From assembly GCF_014203365.1 (NCBI RefSeq), contig NZ_JACHIS010000001.1, positions 2,976,001-3,040,000 of the forward strand: a DNA stretch of 64,000 bases, read 5' to 3'. A program made the position numbers and the translations under genes. The notes under the pieces were generated by a model. The model worked only from the letters and a program-made list of their open reading frames with translations. It searched no databases and was not told the origin of the DNA. The stretch comes from Actinoalloteichus hymeniacidonis. Lineage in GTDB: Bacteria; Actinomycetota; Actinomycetes; Mycobacteriales; Pseudonocardiaceae. The stretch's first letter is position 1. Every line of letters starts with the position of its first letter. This document shows, piece after piece, positions 34,731 to 43,784 of the stretch.

Positions 34731-36950
34731 ATGAGCGAGGCACCGGACGCCCCGATCTCTTCCGATTCACCGCCCGACCCGCCCCCGGAACCGCCCACGC
34801 CCGAACGTGGATCGATCCGGGTCGGTATCGACGTCGGTGGCACGTTCACCGACGCCGTCGCGGTCGACGCGGGCACCAGGGAACTCATCGGCCAGGTGAA
34901 GGTGCCGACCACGCATCACCACGACCACGGAGTCGCGGCCGGGATCATGCAGGCCCTGGAGCGGTTACTCGAGACGGTCGGTCGGACCCCGCAGGACGTC
35001 GCGTTCCTGGCGCACGGCACCACCCAGGCCACCAATGCACTGCTGGAGGGCGACGTCGCCACGGTCGGAGTCATCGGAATCGGCCGAGGGATCGGCGCCG
35101 CCTTCACCAAGCGGCTGCGCACCCTGGGCCGGATCGAGCTCGCACCGGGACGGAACCTCCCCGTCACCTACGCGCATGTCCGGGACGCCGCCGACACCGG
35201 TCAGGTCGGCACCGCCATCGACACCGTGCTGGCCGGGGGTGCGGAGGTCGTCGTGCCCGCCGAGCCGTTCAGCGTCGATGCCCCCGAAGCGGAGGACTCG
35301 GTGGCCGAGGCGGTTCGAGCGGGTGGCAGGTTGGCCACGACGACCCACGACATCACGCACCTGTACGGGCTGCGGCGCCGCGCCCGCACCGCTGTGGTCA
35401 ACGCCAGCATCCTGCCTCGCATGTTGGCCACCGCCGACGTCGTGCAGTGGAGCATCGACAAGGCGGGCATCACCGCTCCGCTGATGGTGATGCGATGCGA
35501 CGGCGGTGTGATGTCCCTCGACGAGATGCGACATCGTCCGCTGTTGACGGTGCTCTCCGGCCCTGCGGCCGGGGTGGCGGGCGCGTTGATGAGCGAGAAG
35601 GTCAGCGACGGGATCTTCCTGGAGACCGGCGGCACCTCCACCGACATCAGCGTGATTCGAGGCGGCCAGGTCGTCATCCAATACGCCGTGGTGGGCGGGA
35701 AACCGACCTACCTGTCGGCGCTGGACGTACGCACCGTGGGCGTCGGCGGCGGGTCGATGATCCGCGTGGGTCGCGGCCGGGTCACCTCGGTCGGTCCCCG
35801 AAGCGCCCACATCGCCGGACTTCGCTACGCGTGTTTCGCCGAGCCCGCCGAACTGGCGGACGCCCGCGTGATCAGCGTGACCCCGGTGCCCGGTGACCCG
35901 GCCGACTATCTCGCGCTGGAGACGGCGACCGGTCGTTTCGCCGTGACGATGACCTGCGCCGCGAACGCCTCGGGTCTGATCGGCGAGGACCAGTACGCCA
36001 GGGCCGACCAGGAATCCGCCCGCATCGCCATGGCCGCAGTGGCCGAGCACCTGGGAATCGGTCTCGCCGAGGCCTGCTCGCAGGTGCTGGACGCCGGGGT
36101 CGCACCGGTGCGCGCCGCAGTCGACACCCTGGTGCGCGACTACGGACTCGATCGTGAGCAGCTGACGCTCGTCGGCGGCGGAGGCGGTGCCGCAGCGGTA
36201 ACCCCGCATCTCGGGACGGTGACGGGCATGAACCAGCGCATCGCCGCCCATGCCGAGGTGATCTCCCCGCTCGGCGTGGCGCTGGCACTGGTGCGCGAGC
36301 AGGTCGAGCGGATGGTCCCCAACGCGGGCCGCCAGGACGTGCTGGCCGTGCGCGCCGAGGCCGAGGCCGCGGTCATCGCGCAGGGCGCGGCACCTGCGGG
36401 TGTCGAGGTCGATGTCAGCGTCGACCCCCGACGCAACATCGTTCGCGCGGTCGCCACCGGTGCCACCGAGATGCGCACCGCCGTGGAACGCGACGCCGTC
36501 GGCCTGCAGCAGGGCCGCGCCGAGGCCGCCCGCAGTCTTCGGTTGGCCGAGTCCGAGCTCACCGTCCTCGCGCAGACCCCGCAGTTCACGGTCTTCGGCT
36601 CCGGCGCGCCACCCGCCGGCGTGTTCGACCGGGCGGGTCGGCGCCGGGGACGCAACCCGGTGCGGATCGTCGATGCCGACGGAGTCGTCCGGCTCGGCCT
36701 GCGCGATGCAGGCGTGGCGACGTGGACGGTGGGCGAGGCCATGACCCGGCTGCCCGCGCTCCTTCGACAGCACATGGGTTTCGGCGACGGCGGCGCGCAG
36801 TTGCCCGGGGTTCGGATGCTGCTGGGCCCGCGAGTGGTGGACCTGCACGGGGTGTCCGATCTCGAGCAACTCCTGGCACTGGCCGACACCGAACTCCGCA
36901 CCAGGGCCGACGACGAACCGGTGGTCGCCGTCGTGGAGTCCCGATTGTGA
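34731..36950 (+). CDS. Hydantoinase A/oxoprolinase-family ATPase
   Basis: A 739-residue actin-fold protein with VGIDVGGTFTDAVAVD, HGTTQATNALLEGD, LSGPAAGVAGAL, ETGGTSTDISV and LVGGGGGAAA, the complete HyuA/oxoprolinase nucleotide site. HyuA proteins use ATP to open 5-oxoproline or N-methylhydantoin rings and normally need an HyuB partner, which is missing here. ATG 34731 follows CTGGAG; a proline-rich N-terminal tail precedes the domain. Its stop overlaps the next gene (GTGA). Codon 79 is TTA. The substrate may be a lactam or a carboxylated ketone. Confidence 0.83.
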   Translation: MSEAPDAPISSDSPPDPPPEPPTPERGSIRVGIDVGGTFTDAVAVDAGTRELIGQVKVPTTHHHDHGVAAGIMQALERLLETVGRTPQDVAFLAHGTTQATNALLEGDVATVGVIGIGRGIGAAFTKRLRTLGRIELAPGRNLPVTYAHVRDAADTGQVGTAIDTVLAGGAEVVVPAEPFSVDAPEAEDSVAEAVRAGGRLATTTHDITHLYGLRRRARTAVVNASILPRMLATADVVQWSIDKAGITAPLMVMRCDGGVMSLDEMRHRPLLTVLSGPAAGVAGALMSEKVSDGIFLETGGTSTDISVIRGGQVVIQYAVVGGKPTYLSALDVRTVGVGGGSMIRVGRGRVTSVGPRSAHIAGLRYACFAEPAELADARVISVTPVPGDPADYLALETATGRFAVTMTCAANASGLIGEDQYARADQESARIAMAAVAEHLGIGLAEACSQVLDAGVAPVRAAVDTLVRDYGLDREQLTLVGGGGGAAAVTPHLGTVTGMNQRIAAHAEVISPLGVALALVREQVERMVPNAGRQDVLAVRAEAEAAVIAQGAAPAGVEVDVSVDPRRNIVRAVATGATEMRTAVERDAVGLQQGRAEAARSLRLAESELTVLAQTPQFTVFGSGAPPAGVFDRAGRRRGRNPVRIVDADGVVRLGLRDAGVATWTVGEAMTRLPALLRQHMGFGDGGAQLPGVRMLLGPRVVDLHGVSDLEQLLALADTELRTRADDEPVVAVVESRL

Positions 36951-37630
36951 ACGCCCGCCCAGCCTCGGCCGTCCCCTCGGCGGCGGGCTTCCGCTACTCG
37001 CTGCGCGGGGGCGCCGTCGAGATCGCGAACCGGTTGGCTGCCCGCGAGGACGTCGATATCGCGGCCGACCTACTCGCGGGCAGCCACCTGCATGCCGCTC
37101 GCAGCACCGAGACGCTGCGACAGTGGGCGGCCGCCGCCGCCGACCTGGGTCACCGAATGGCCACCGACTCCGGACTCGACCACGACCCGTCGGTGCCGGT
37201 CACCGAGGAGCCCGGCGGTCTGGTCGGGGACCAGCTCGTGCTGGCGCGTTATCTCAGCCGCCCGCCCACCGTGGTGCTGCACCCGGCCGCCATCGCCGCC
37301 GCCGAGGCGGTCGTGACCGCCGCAGGCTGGGCGACGTTGTTCCCTGCGGGCACCGTGCGTCGGGCCGCCATCGCCCACGAGGTCGCGCACGGACTGCTGG
37401 ACGGGCCCTACCGACGCAGGCTGCGTGCCTGCGCCGGACCCGTCCTGCTCCGCTGGGGACATCGATCGTGGCGCGGTGTCGTCGTGGGCGCCGACGAGAT
37501 CGCCGCCCACGCCTACGCCCGAATCCGGCTCGGCCTGCGCCGTTCGCCGCTCCTGCTCGCCGCGGCCGTCACCGAACTGGTGCGTCCGCAGCCACCGACC
37601 GACCCCTCTCGAAGGACGAAGGAGTCCTGA
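36947..37630 (+). CDS. Uncharacterised protein with HExxH metal motif
   Basis: A 227-residue protein I cannot assign to a family. It contains AIAHEVAHGLLDG (HEVAH near residues 144-148), the zinc-binding motif of gluzincin/IrrE-like peptidases, followed by ADEIAAHAYARIRLGL with a downstream glutamate that could be the third ligand. GTG 36947 overlaps the HyuA stop by 4 nt, and the permease gene starts 1 nt after its stop, so it is translated with both. No signal peptide or membrane segment is seen. It may process the substrate or a partner protein. Confidence 0.6.
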   Translation: MNARPASAVPSAAGFRYSLRGGAVEIANRLAAREDVDIAADLLAGSHLHAARSTETLRQWAAAAADLGHRMATDSGLDHDPSVPVTEEPGGLVGDQLVLARYLSRPPTVVLHPAAIAAAEAVVTAAGWATLFPAGTVRRAAIAHEVAHGLLDGPYRRRLRACAGPVLLRWGHRSWRGVVVGADEIAAHAYARIRLGLRRSPLLLAAAVTELVRPQPPTDPSRRTKES

Positions 37631-37631
37631 C

Positions 37632-38933
37632 ATGGGCATTGCCATCCTGGTCGTCATGGCCGTGGGCGTCGCCCTCATGCTCACCCGCAGGCTGCCCACC
37701 GCGTTCGCCCTCGCCCTGATGGGCGTGGCGATCGCCCTGGTGGTCGGAGCGCCGATCACCGGAGACGAGGGCAGCGTCCTGGTCACCGTCCTGCAGGAGG
37801 GTCCGGTCCTCCTCGCCGCGACGATGATCGCCATCCTGCTCGGCTCCTGGTTGGGCGCGCTGCTGGGCGACACCGGAATCGCCAGCACACTCATTCGCAA
37901 GACCGTGGAGTTCGCCGGGGACAAGCCCTATGTCGTGGCCTTCGGAGTCTTCATCGTGGCCATCCTCTGCGGCGCGGTCACCGGCTCCGCCCCCGCCGCG
38001 ATGCTCGCAGGCATCGTCGGCATTCCCACCATGATCGCCGTCGGCGTGCATGCCCGGGCAGCTGCGGGCACCGTCCTGATGGGACTGGGTGCCGGTATTC
38101 CCTTGGAGCTGACCGGCTGGCAGTACCTCTCCGATGCGTTGCGTATCCCGGTCGAGGTGGTCCGCGACTTCCAGATCCGGCTGTTCCCGATCGTGGTCGG
38201 CGTCGGCCTGGTCTATGTGTTCGTGCAGTCCCGGCGGCGCGGTCTCGTGCATTCCTGGGCGATGAAGGTCAGCGGCGCGCAGGAACCGCCCGGTGAGGAT
38301 CTCCGCTCGCGGGGGCGTCGGGTGGGTGATGTCGCCTGGTATGCCCTGCCGACGCCGTTGGTCCCGCTGGTGCTGGCGCTGGGCCTCGAGGTCCCGATCA
38401 TTCCCGCGCTGTTGGCCGGTGTCCTGTATGCATTGCTGACCACGACCCGGTTCTCGCAGATCCCGCGCCGCGCCCTGCGGACGTTGTACCGCTGTTTCGA
38501 CGTCGCAGCGCCGCCGATCGTGCTCTTCCTGGCCATCGGAATCCTGCTCGCGGCCGTGCGGCTGCCGGGCGCGGTCGAGGCACTCGATCCGATCCTCGGC
38601 GCGGTCAGCCCCACCCTGCCGATCCTGTTCGTGGTGGTGTTCGCGGTGCTGGCGCCCCTCGCGCTCTATCGCGGGCCGGCCAACATCTACGGGCTCGGCG
38701 CGGGAATCGGCGGTGTCCTCGCCGTGGGCGGGGTGTATCCGATACCCGCCGTGCTCGGGCTGATGGCCTCGTACGGCCAGGTACTCGGCGTCTCCGACCC
38801 GACTTCCACCCAGGTCGTGTGGGCCGCCCAGTACGCGGGCGTCCGACCCGAGCGGGTCATGCTGGACACGCTGCCCTATACCTGGATCATCGCGGCAGGC
38901 GGGATCGGCCTCGCCGCGGTGCTGTACCTGTGA
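37632..38933 (+). CDS. Ion-transporter-superfamily permease (GntP/CitM/DctM-like)
   Basis: A 433-residue membrane protein with about 11-12 hydrophobic helices in two halves. The segment GSAPAAMLAGIVGIPTMIAVGV (about 118-140) and the repeat ALYRGPANIYGLGAGIGGVL resemble re-entrant regions of gluconate, citrate and C4-dicarboxylate carriers. It is coupled to the HExxH gene and ends the LacI-led operon, so it likely imports the organic acid or lactam handled by the operon. Confidence 0.65.
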   Translation: MGIAILVVMAVGVALMLTRRLPTAFALALMGVAIALVVGAPITGDEGSVLVTVLQEGPVLLAATMIAILLGSWLGALLGDTGIASTLIRKTVEFAGDKPYVVAFGVFIVAILCGAVTGSAPAAMLAGIVGIPTMIAVGVHARAAAGTVLMGLGAGIPLELTGWQYLSDALRIPVEVVRDFQIRLFPIVVGVGLVYVFVQSRRRGLVHSWAMKVSGAQEPPGEDLRSRGRRVGDVAWYALPTPLVPLVLALGLEVPIIPALLAGVLYALLTTTRFSQIPRRALRTLYRCFDVAAPPIVLFLAIGILLAAVRLPGAVEALDPILGAVSPTLPILFVVVFAVLAPLALYRGPANIYGLGAGIGGVLAVGGVYPIPAVLGLMASYGQVLGVSDPTSTQVVWAAQYAGVRPERVMLDTLPYTWIIAAGGIGLAAVLYL

Positions 38934-38980
38934 CGGTGCCGGGTGGTGGCGAGCTCACGGGGTGCGGACGCAGTCCGAGT

Positions 38981-39367
38981 TCACTCGACGTCGCCATCGA
39001 CGTAGAGCCAGACCTTGTCGACGCGGGTGAACCGGCTGTTCTCGGTGAGCGATCCTCGCTCGCCGTCCAGCCGGTAGCGCGCCCGGAAATGCACCGTGGC
39101 CTCGGTGTCGAACGGGGTTCCGCCCGTTCGGCCGAGGATGTCGAGTCGGATCCAGCTCTGCCGGGGGTCCAGGCTCAGCTCGCGGGGGCGGGTGGTGGGA
39201 TGCCAGCTCGCGAGCAGGTATTCGGTGTCGCCCACCGCGAACGCCGAGTACCGCGAGCGCATGAGTTGCTCGGCGGTGGCCGCCCGGCGTCGGCCCTCGT
39301 GCAGTGGTGCGCAGCAATCGGCGAAGGCCTCGCCGAGCCCACACGGGCAGCGGTCACTCATGCTCAT
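38981..39367 (-). CDS. YchJ family protein (UPF0225, SEC-C motif)
   Basis: A 128-residue YchJ protein: N-terminal SEC-C zinc motif DRCPCGLGEAFADCCAPLH, then RSRYSAFAVGDTEYLLASWHPTTRP and a cystatin-like/NTF2-like fold ending FTRVDKVWLYVDGDVE. Two ATG codons at 39367 and 39361 are possible. It is a housekeeping orphan of unknown function, convergent with the permease gene. Confidence 0.85.
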   Translation of the reverse strand: MSMSDRCPCGLGEAFADCCAPLHEGRRRAATAEQLMRSRYSAFAVGDTEYLLASWHPTTRPRELSLDPRQSWIRLDILGRTGGTPFDTEATVHFRARYRLDGERGSLTENSRFTRVDKVWLYVDGDVE

Positions 39368-39414
39368 CCACCGAGTTTCTCAACCCGACGCGCCCGGCGC
39401 CGCCCCCACCCTGC

Positions 39415-41313
39415 TCAGCCGGTCACCTGTTCCAGGAACTCCTGGGTCTCGGGGTCGGGGGAGTAGACGCACACCCCGCGCATGCCTCGGGTGAGCAACA
39501 CCTTGTAGGTGTTGCGGATGAGACCGGCGAAGTGGAGATCATCCGCTTTGCGGACGGCCGGGTCGTGCGAGCGATCACGGCGCGCGACCCAGCTTCCCTC
39601 CCTGCGGACGAAATCGGGGCCGATGACGACTCCCGCCCAGTCGTACTCGAAGCCCTGCGCGGTGTAGATGCAGCCGACCTGCCCGAAGCCGCGGTCGTCG
39701 GACGCCCAGAAATAGGACTCCGGGGCGTGCGGCACCCGTTTGTCGGGTTTCACGTTCCACGGACGCTTCCAGTCCTCGATGACGACGTCGTCGACGAGCC
39801 GCTGGCCGTCCTCGGTCTTGGTGGGATCGCTCCACGGCCAGCAGTAGCCTGCGGCGATGCGTGCCGTGCCGCCGAACTCGGCCTGCTTGGCCAGCAACCA
39901 GCTCTCCATCGCCTGTGGTGAGGCGGCGCTGGTGACGACGAAATCCTCGTCGCCCCCGGCGGCGAGCCGGGTCCAGTCGCTCGGGGCGGCCTGTTCGAGT
40001 CCGAGTAGCCGCGACACCCAGCGGTCGAACACGGCGGAGCCACCGCACCGGAACTGGCCGTCGAGGCGCACGATCTCGATGTCGTAGCCCTTGGCGGTGG
40101 TCGCAGCGGTGATCTCCGCCAGCGACCCCATCTCGCCGGGCCGCACGACCTGGTGCTCGTCGAGCAGGAACACCGGCACCCAGGCCACATCGATCAGTTC
40201 GTCGATCTGGCGGCCGGCCCGCGCCCGGGCCTCCTTCTTGGTGAAGCGGTTGACGCTGGTCTCACGGATGCGATGGGCCTCGTCGCAGATCAGGACCTCG
40301 AGTTCGCGCGGCTCCGACTCGACATAGTTGTTGAAGTACTTGAACAGCCCCTGGACGCGGGTGCTGCGGCTGCCCGCGATCTTGCGCAGGGTCCGGGTGA
40401 AGGCACTGGAGCCGGTGGCGTGATGGACGGTGTGTCCCTGCCGGGCCAGCGCACCGACGAGGCTCAGCGCGATGACGCTCTTCCCGGAACCCGGCCCACC
40501 GAGGACGATCACGACGGTGCGGGTGCTGGCGGCACGAGCCCGTCGCACGGCCTGCCGGACCGCCTCGAAGGCGACCTTCTGCTCGTCGAGCAGAACGAAC
40601 TGCTCGCGGTCTCGGATCTCCTTCGCCGCCAGGTCCAACAGCGGTTTGGTCGGCGCATGGCGGAAATCGAGGAACTCGTCGGCGCCCTCACGCGCGGCAT
40701 CGCGGTCGCCTGCGGGGTCGAGCAGGGAACGCAGGTGGTCGACGAGTGCACCTCGATCGTCGAGGGTGAAGAGCCGTCCGTACTCGTCCGCAGGGTAGTC
40801 GCGCAACGCGGAGACGCCGGAGTTCCGCGCGTTGTGCAGGTAGGCGATGCCGTGCACCGCCAAGGGACGCGCGGCCAGCGCGGGCGTGGAATCCACCAGG
40901 TACTGGCAGTAGCTTCGGACCTGCTCGACCGGATGCAGCACCGGATCCGTCCCATACGCGGCGATCCGCACCAGTTCGCCGAGCGCCGATTCGACGTGCG
41001 ACCACTGTTTCAATTCGACGAGGACATAGCTGGGTTCGCCGGTTCTGGGATGCGTGCCGCACAGTACGACGTCGATCCGCCGAGGACTGTGCGGAAGGCG
41101 ATGCTCTAACAGCACCTCGACGTGTCCGAGTCCGGCATCGGCGAGATCCGCGAGCAACACCGGAAGACTGCGTTGCCAGGATCGCACTTCGGCGACCCCC
41201 ACTCGGGATTCGAACTGAAAACGAGCCTGTTCGCTCAGCAGCAGATGCAATCGATCTGATTTCGCGTCCGCGAGTAGCTCCGTCGCACTCCGACGAACCA
41301 ACGCCACTTCCAA
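39415..41313 (-). CDS. DUF2075 NTPase with N-terminal nuclease-like domain
   Basis: A 632-residue protein. The N-terminal 200 residues contain RRIDVVLCG...YVLVELKQW (about 76-104), the D-ExK pattern of a PD-(D/E)XK nuclease fold. The rest is a DUF2075 (Schlafen group-3-like) P-loop domain: Walker A LGGPGSGKS near 270, Walker B LEVLICDEAHRIRE, and a superfamily I helicase-like C-terminus (YTAQGFEYDWAGVVIG; NTYKVLLTRGMRGVCVY). The start is TTG 41313 or GTG 41307, the latter with GGGGG upstream. Such proteins are thought to act on nucleic acids in stress or phage defence. It stands alone here. Confidence 0.78.
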   Translation of the reverse strand: MEVALVRRSATELLADAKSDRLHLLLSEQARFQFESRVGVAEVRSWQRSLPVLLADLADAGLGHVEVLLEHRLPHSPRRIDVVLCGTHPRTGEPSYVLVELKQWSHVESALGELVRIAAYGTDPVLHPVEQVRSYCQYLVDSTPALAARPLAVHGIAYLHNARNSGVSALRDYPADEYGRLFTLDDRGALVDHLRSLLDPAGDRDAAREGADEFLDFRHAPTKPLLDLAAKEIRDREQFVLLDEQKVAFEAVRQAVRRARAASTRTVVIVLGGPGSGKSVIALSLVGALARQGHTVHHATGSSAFTRTLRKIAGSRSTRVQGLFKYFNNYVESEPRELEVLICDEAHRIRETSVNRFTKKEARARAGRQIDELIDVAWVPVFLLDEHQVVRPGEMGSLAEITAATTAKGYDIEIVRLDGQFRCGGSAVFDRWVSRLLGLEQAAPSDWTRLAAGGDEDFVVTSAASPQAMESWLLAKQAEFGGTARIAAGYCWPWSDPTKTEDGQRLVDDVVIEDWKRPWNVKPDKRVPHAPESYFWASDDRGFGQVGCIYTAQGFEYDWAGVVIGPDFVRREGSWVARRDRSHDPAVRKADDLHFAGLIRNTYKVLLTRGMRGVCVYSPDPETQEFLEQVTG

Positions 41314-41483
41314 CCCCCACTGGGCACGCGTGAACCACGCGCGGGTGGGGGCAACGACGAAGTGGCGACTTCGGTGCCCGTCGGGCCGCGATCTTGTCGA
41401 ATCAGATTAGCGGGTTACGCGAAGCGGAAACGGTCAGGGCGGGCGACGCCCAGCATCGTGGAGGGAATGCGCCGTCGCCCGCC

Positions 41484-41537
41484 CGAGGTCGGCTCTTCGC
41501 CAGCCGTGAGCGACCGCGAAGGGGAGCGCCGACCTCG
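41484..41537 (-). terminator. Hairpin terminator of the GH39-like gene
   Basis: CGAGGTCGGC (41484-41493) and its perfect complement (41528-41537) form a 10-bp stem 17 nt after the minus-strand stop. Confidence 0.5.
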
Positions 41538-41553
41538 TCGCAGGCGTGGCTTC

Positions 41554-43029
41554 CTACTCGGCGGCCAGCGTCAGCACCGCGGTGGCATGCAGGCCGAGGA
41601 CGAGCCGGGAGCCGTCCACCGGCCGCGAGGCGGGCGGGGCCGACCCCGTGTTGACGTCGACCCAGGACAGCGTTCCCCTGGCCTCACCCAGATCGAGCTC
41701 GACCTCGTCCTCCCACTTGTTGATGATCAGCAGCTTGCGTTCGCCCTGTGCGGTCCGGAAGCCCTGGACGAAGACGCGCAGGTCCGGGAAGCCCGGATAC
41801 CCGCTGGTCGTCTCGACCTGGGTATCACCGGGACCGAAGTGGTCCAGCAGCAGCTTGGTGACCTGGTACCGGGCATTGGGCTCGCCGGTCTCCCAGTCGA
41901 TCAACGAGACACCGGGGATCATGCTCGGATAGTCCATGAACTCCGCGATACCGACCAGATCGATACCCAACTGGACACAGCGGGCCCAGAGATAGGCGTG
42001 TACCGAGCCGCTCAGCGCCCAGTACGAGTCCGGGATCTGCGGGTTCGGGTTCATCACGTCGGCCGGATAGGTGCCGATCTCGTTCAGGAAGGTCTTCGTC
42101 TCCGGTGCCAACCGCCTGCGGATGGAATCGATGAACCGGACCTGGTCGATGAAGGATTCGGCCTGGGCGAAGAACAGGCTGCGCCAGATCGTCTCTTCCG
42201 CGTTGCCCTCGGGAGCGAAGGGATTGACGATCTCGGGCTGCGCATAGAAGTGATACGAGAAGGCGTCGAGCGGGGTGCCCGGGAGGTGGTTCTCCGAGTC
42301 GAGAAAGTGCCAGAAGTACTCCGGATTGTGGTGCACGTGGCTCAGCGACAGACCGATGAACCGCATCTCGGGATCCAAGGGCTGCAGGCGCTCGACGACG
42401 GCATCGTAGAGCCGGGTGTAGGTCTCGGGAGAGATCCGGGAGTTCAGATCGGGCTCGCAGAGCACCTCCCAGTAGGCGAACCGGTAGCTGTGGCCCGACT
42501 CGTGGCGAACCCCGAGCTCATCGGTGAATCCACCCGCGATGTACCAGCTTGCGACGCGGTAGAAGTAGTCCGCGACCTCGGCCAGCGTCTCGTCCCGGAA
42601 CTCGCTGCCCTTCTCGTAATCCCAGTGGATCACATCCGGGTCGGTCGAGTACTCGGCCACGTCGGTGAACATCCAGGCGGGAATGGTCGCGAAGTTCGCC
42701 ACGACCGGCCGTCCTTCGCTTGCCGCGACGAAGTCCTCGACGAAGGGGTCCAGGTTACTGAAATCCCACGAGGTGCTCGTCTCGGTCGGCGCATCGAGCT
42801 CGGGCACCGACAGGACGGGGTGCGAGAACCAGGGCAGGAAACGCGCGTAGTCCGCCCGAAGGTCGCGTAGCGCCCCGAAAACCCGATCGTGGATCGGCGA
42901 TTCGCGGCGCAGGGGAGGGGCGGCCCAGAGGTGGGTGGTGAGGACGGTCTTCGACACCGTGACCGGCTTCTCCCAGTCCGCGTGGACCGGGGCGGCTGGC
43001 GGGGACTGCGTGGCGTTGTCGCCGTTCAT
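41554..43029 (-). CDS. GH39-like clan GH-A glycoside hydrolase
   Basis: A 491-residue (beta/alpha)8 hydrolase with a C-terminal beta-sandwich. The proposed acid/base is E192 in WEVLCEPDL and the nucleophile E317 in TKTFLNEIG, spaced as in GH39. The residue before the acid/base is cysteine, not the usual asparagine. No signal peptide is visible, so it should be cytoplasmic. ATG 43029 was chosen because AAGGACG precedes it; the frame continues to 43173 into the operator region. It is divergent from a TetR gene with repeated operator-like sites between. Known GH39 activities are beta-xylosidase and alpha-L-iduronidase. Confidence 0.7.
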   Translation of the reverse strand: MNGDNATQSPPAAPVHADWEKPVTVSKTVLTTHLWAAPPLRRESPIHDRVFGALRDLRADYARFLPWFSHPVLSVPELDAPTETSTSWDFSNLDPFVEDFVAASEGRPVVANFATIPAWMFTDVAEYSTDPDVIHWDYEKGSEFRDETLAEVADYFYRVASWYIAGGFTDELGVRHESGHSYRFAYWEVLCEPDLNSRISPETYTRLYDAVVERLQPLDPEMRFIGLSLSHVHHNPEYFWHFLDSENHLPGTPLDAFSYHFYAQPEIVNPFAPEGNAEETIWRSLFFAQAESFIDQVRFIDSIRRRLAPETKTFLNEIGTYPADVMNPNPQIPDSYWALSGSVHAYLWARCVQLGIDLVGIAEFMDYPSMIPGVSLIDWETGEPNARYQVTKLLLDHFGPGDTQVETTSGYPGFPDLRVFVQGFRTAQGERKLLIINKWEDEVELDLGEARGTLSWVDVNTGSAPPASRPVDGSRLVLGLHATAVLTLAAE

Positions 43030-43116
43030 GGCGGTACGTCCTTGTCGTCGTCGGCTGCGGATATGGGCGGAGACCGGCCGGGTCCGTGTTGCTGCAGCCG
43101 AAGAATACATGTGTCT

Positions 43117-43142
43117 TATACATGCGTACAACACGTCTGTAT
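43117..43142. promoter_or_regulatory. TetR operator candidate A
   Basis: A 26-bp quasi-palindrome with ATACA/TGTAT ends, matching 21 of 26 positions of the copy at 43156-43181. Confidence 0.55.
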
Positions 43143-43155
43143 TAGACATAAGTGT

Positions 43156-43181
43156 CATACGTGCGTATAACACGCTTGTAT
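43156..43181. promoter_or_regulatory. TetR operator candidate B
   Basis: Second 26-bp copy, 39 bp downstream of the first and 25 nt before the TetR start, so autoregulation is likely. Confidence 0.55.
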
Positions 43182-43205
43182 GGCGACGCGGGCTACCATG
43201 CGGGC

Positions 43206-43784
43206 ATGGGACAGCGAGACGACCTGTTGGCGGGCGCCCGGCAATGCCTGATCGACAAGGGCTACGCGCACACGACCGCCCGGGACATCGTTGCCGTGAC
43301 CGGAGCCAACCTCGCCGCCATCGGCTACCACTTCGGAACGAAGGACGCGCTGCTCAACGCGGCGGTGCTCGAGGCATTCGAGGAGTGGGGCAGCTCCATC
43401 GAGAACGCCAGCACACTCACCCCGGCTGCCACGGCCGAGGCTCGACTGCGTGAGTTCCTGGACGGGCTACTGAGCGCGGCCGCGCAGCAGCATGCGTTGT
43501 TGGTGGCGAGCGTCCAGGCGTACGCGCTGGCCGAGTTCGCCCCCGAGGTCCGTGCGCAGTTGGCGGCGACCTACGCCAAGGCTCGCCGAGAGCTTGCCGC
43601 GATGGTCCTCGGGGTGCCGCCCGAGGACGTCACGCCGGGGCAGGCTGCCTCCACCGGTTCGCTGATCGTGGCCCTGATCAACGGTGCCGTCCTGCAGTGG
43701 CTGGTCGATCCGCACGATGCTCCCAAAGCGAGCGATCTGATGGACGCGATGCGCACTCTCAACCCCGAGGTGGATGCGGGCTGA
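43206..43784 (+). CDS. TetR-family transcriptional regulator
   Basis: A 192-residue TetR protein: ARDIVAVTGANLAAIGYHFGTKDALLNAAV is the DNA-binding helix-turn-helix (about 24-53), and the C-terminal part is TetR_C-like with an ALINGAVLQWLVDP signature. ATG 43206 is the first start after the operator repeats; earlier codons in the frame lie inside the operators. It probably represses the divergent glycosidase gene and itself. Confidence 0.85.
   Translation: MGQRDDLLAGARQCLIDKGYAHTTARDIVAVTGANLAAIGYHFGTKDALLNAAVLEAFEEWGSSIENASTLTPAATAEARLREFLDGLLSAAAQQHALLVASVQAYALAEFAPEVRAQLAATYAKARRELAAMVLGVPPEDVTPGQAASTGSLIVALINGAVLQWLVDPHDAPKASDLMDAMRTLNPEVDAG

Noticed and set aside
34965-36869. 634-codon minus-strand open frame over the HyuA-like gene
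   Set aside because: Antisense of conserved actin-fold motifs, no similarity of its own.
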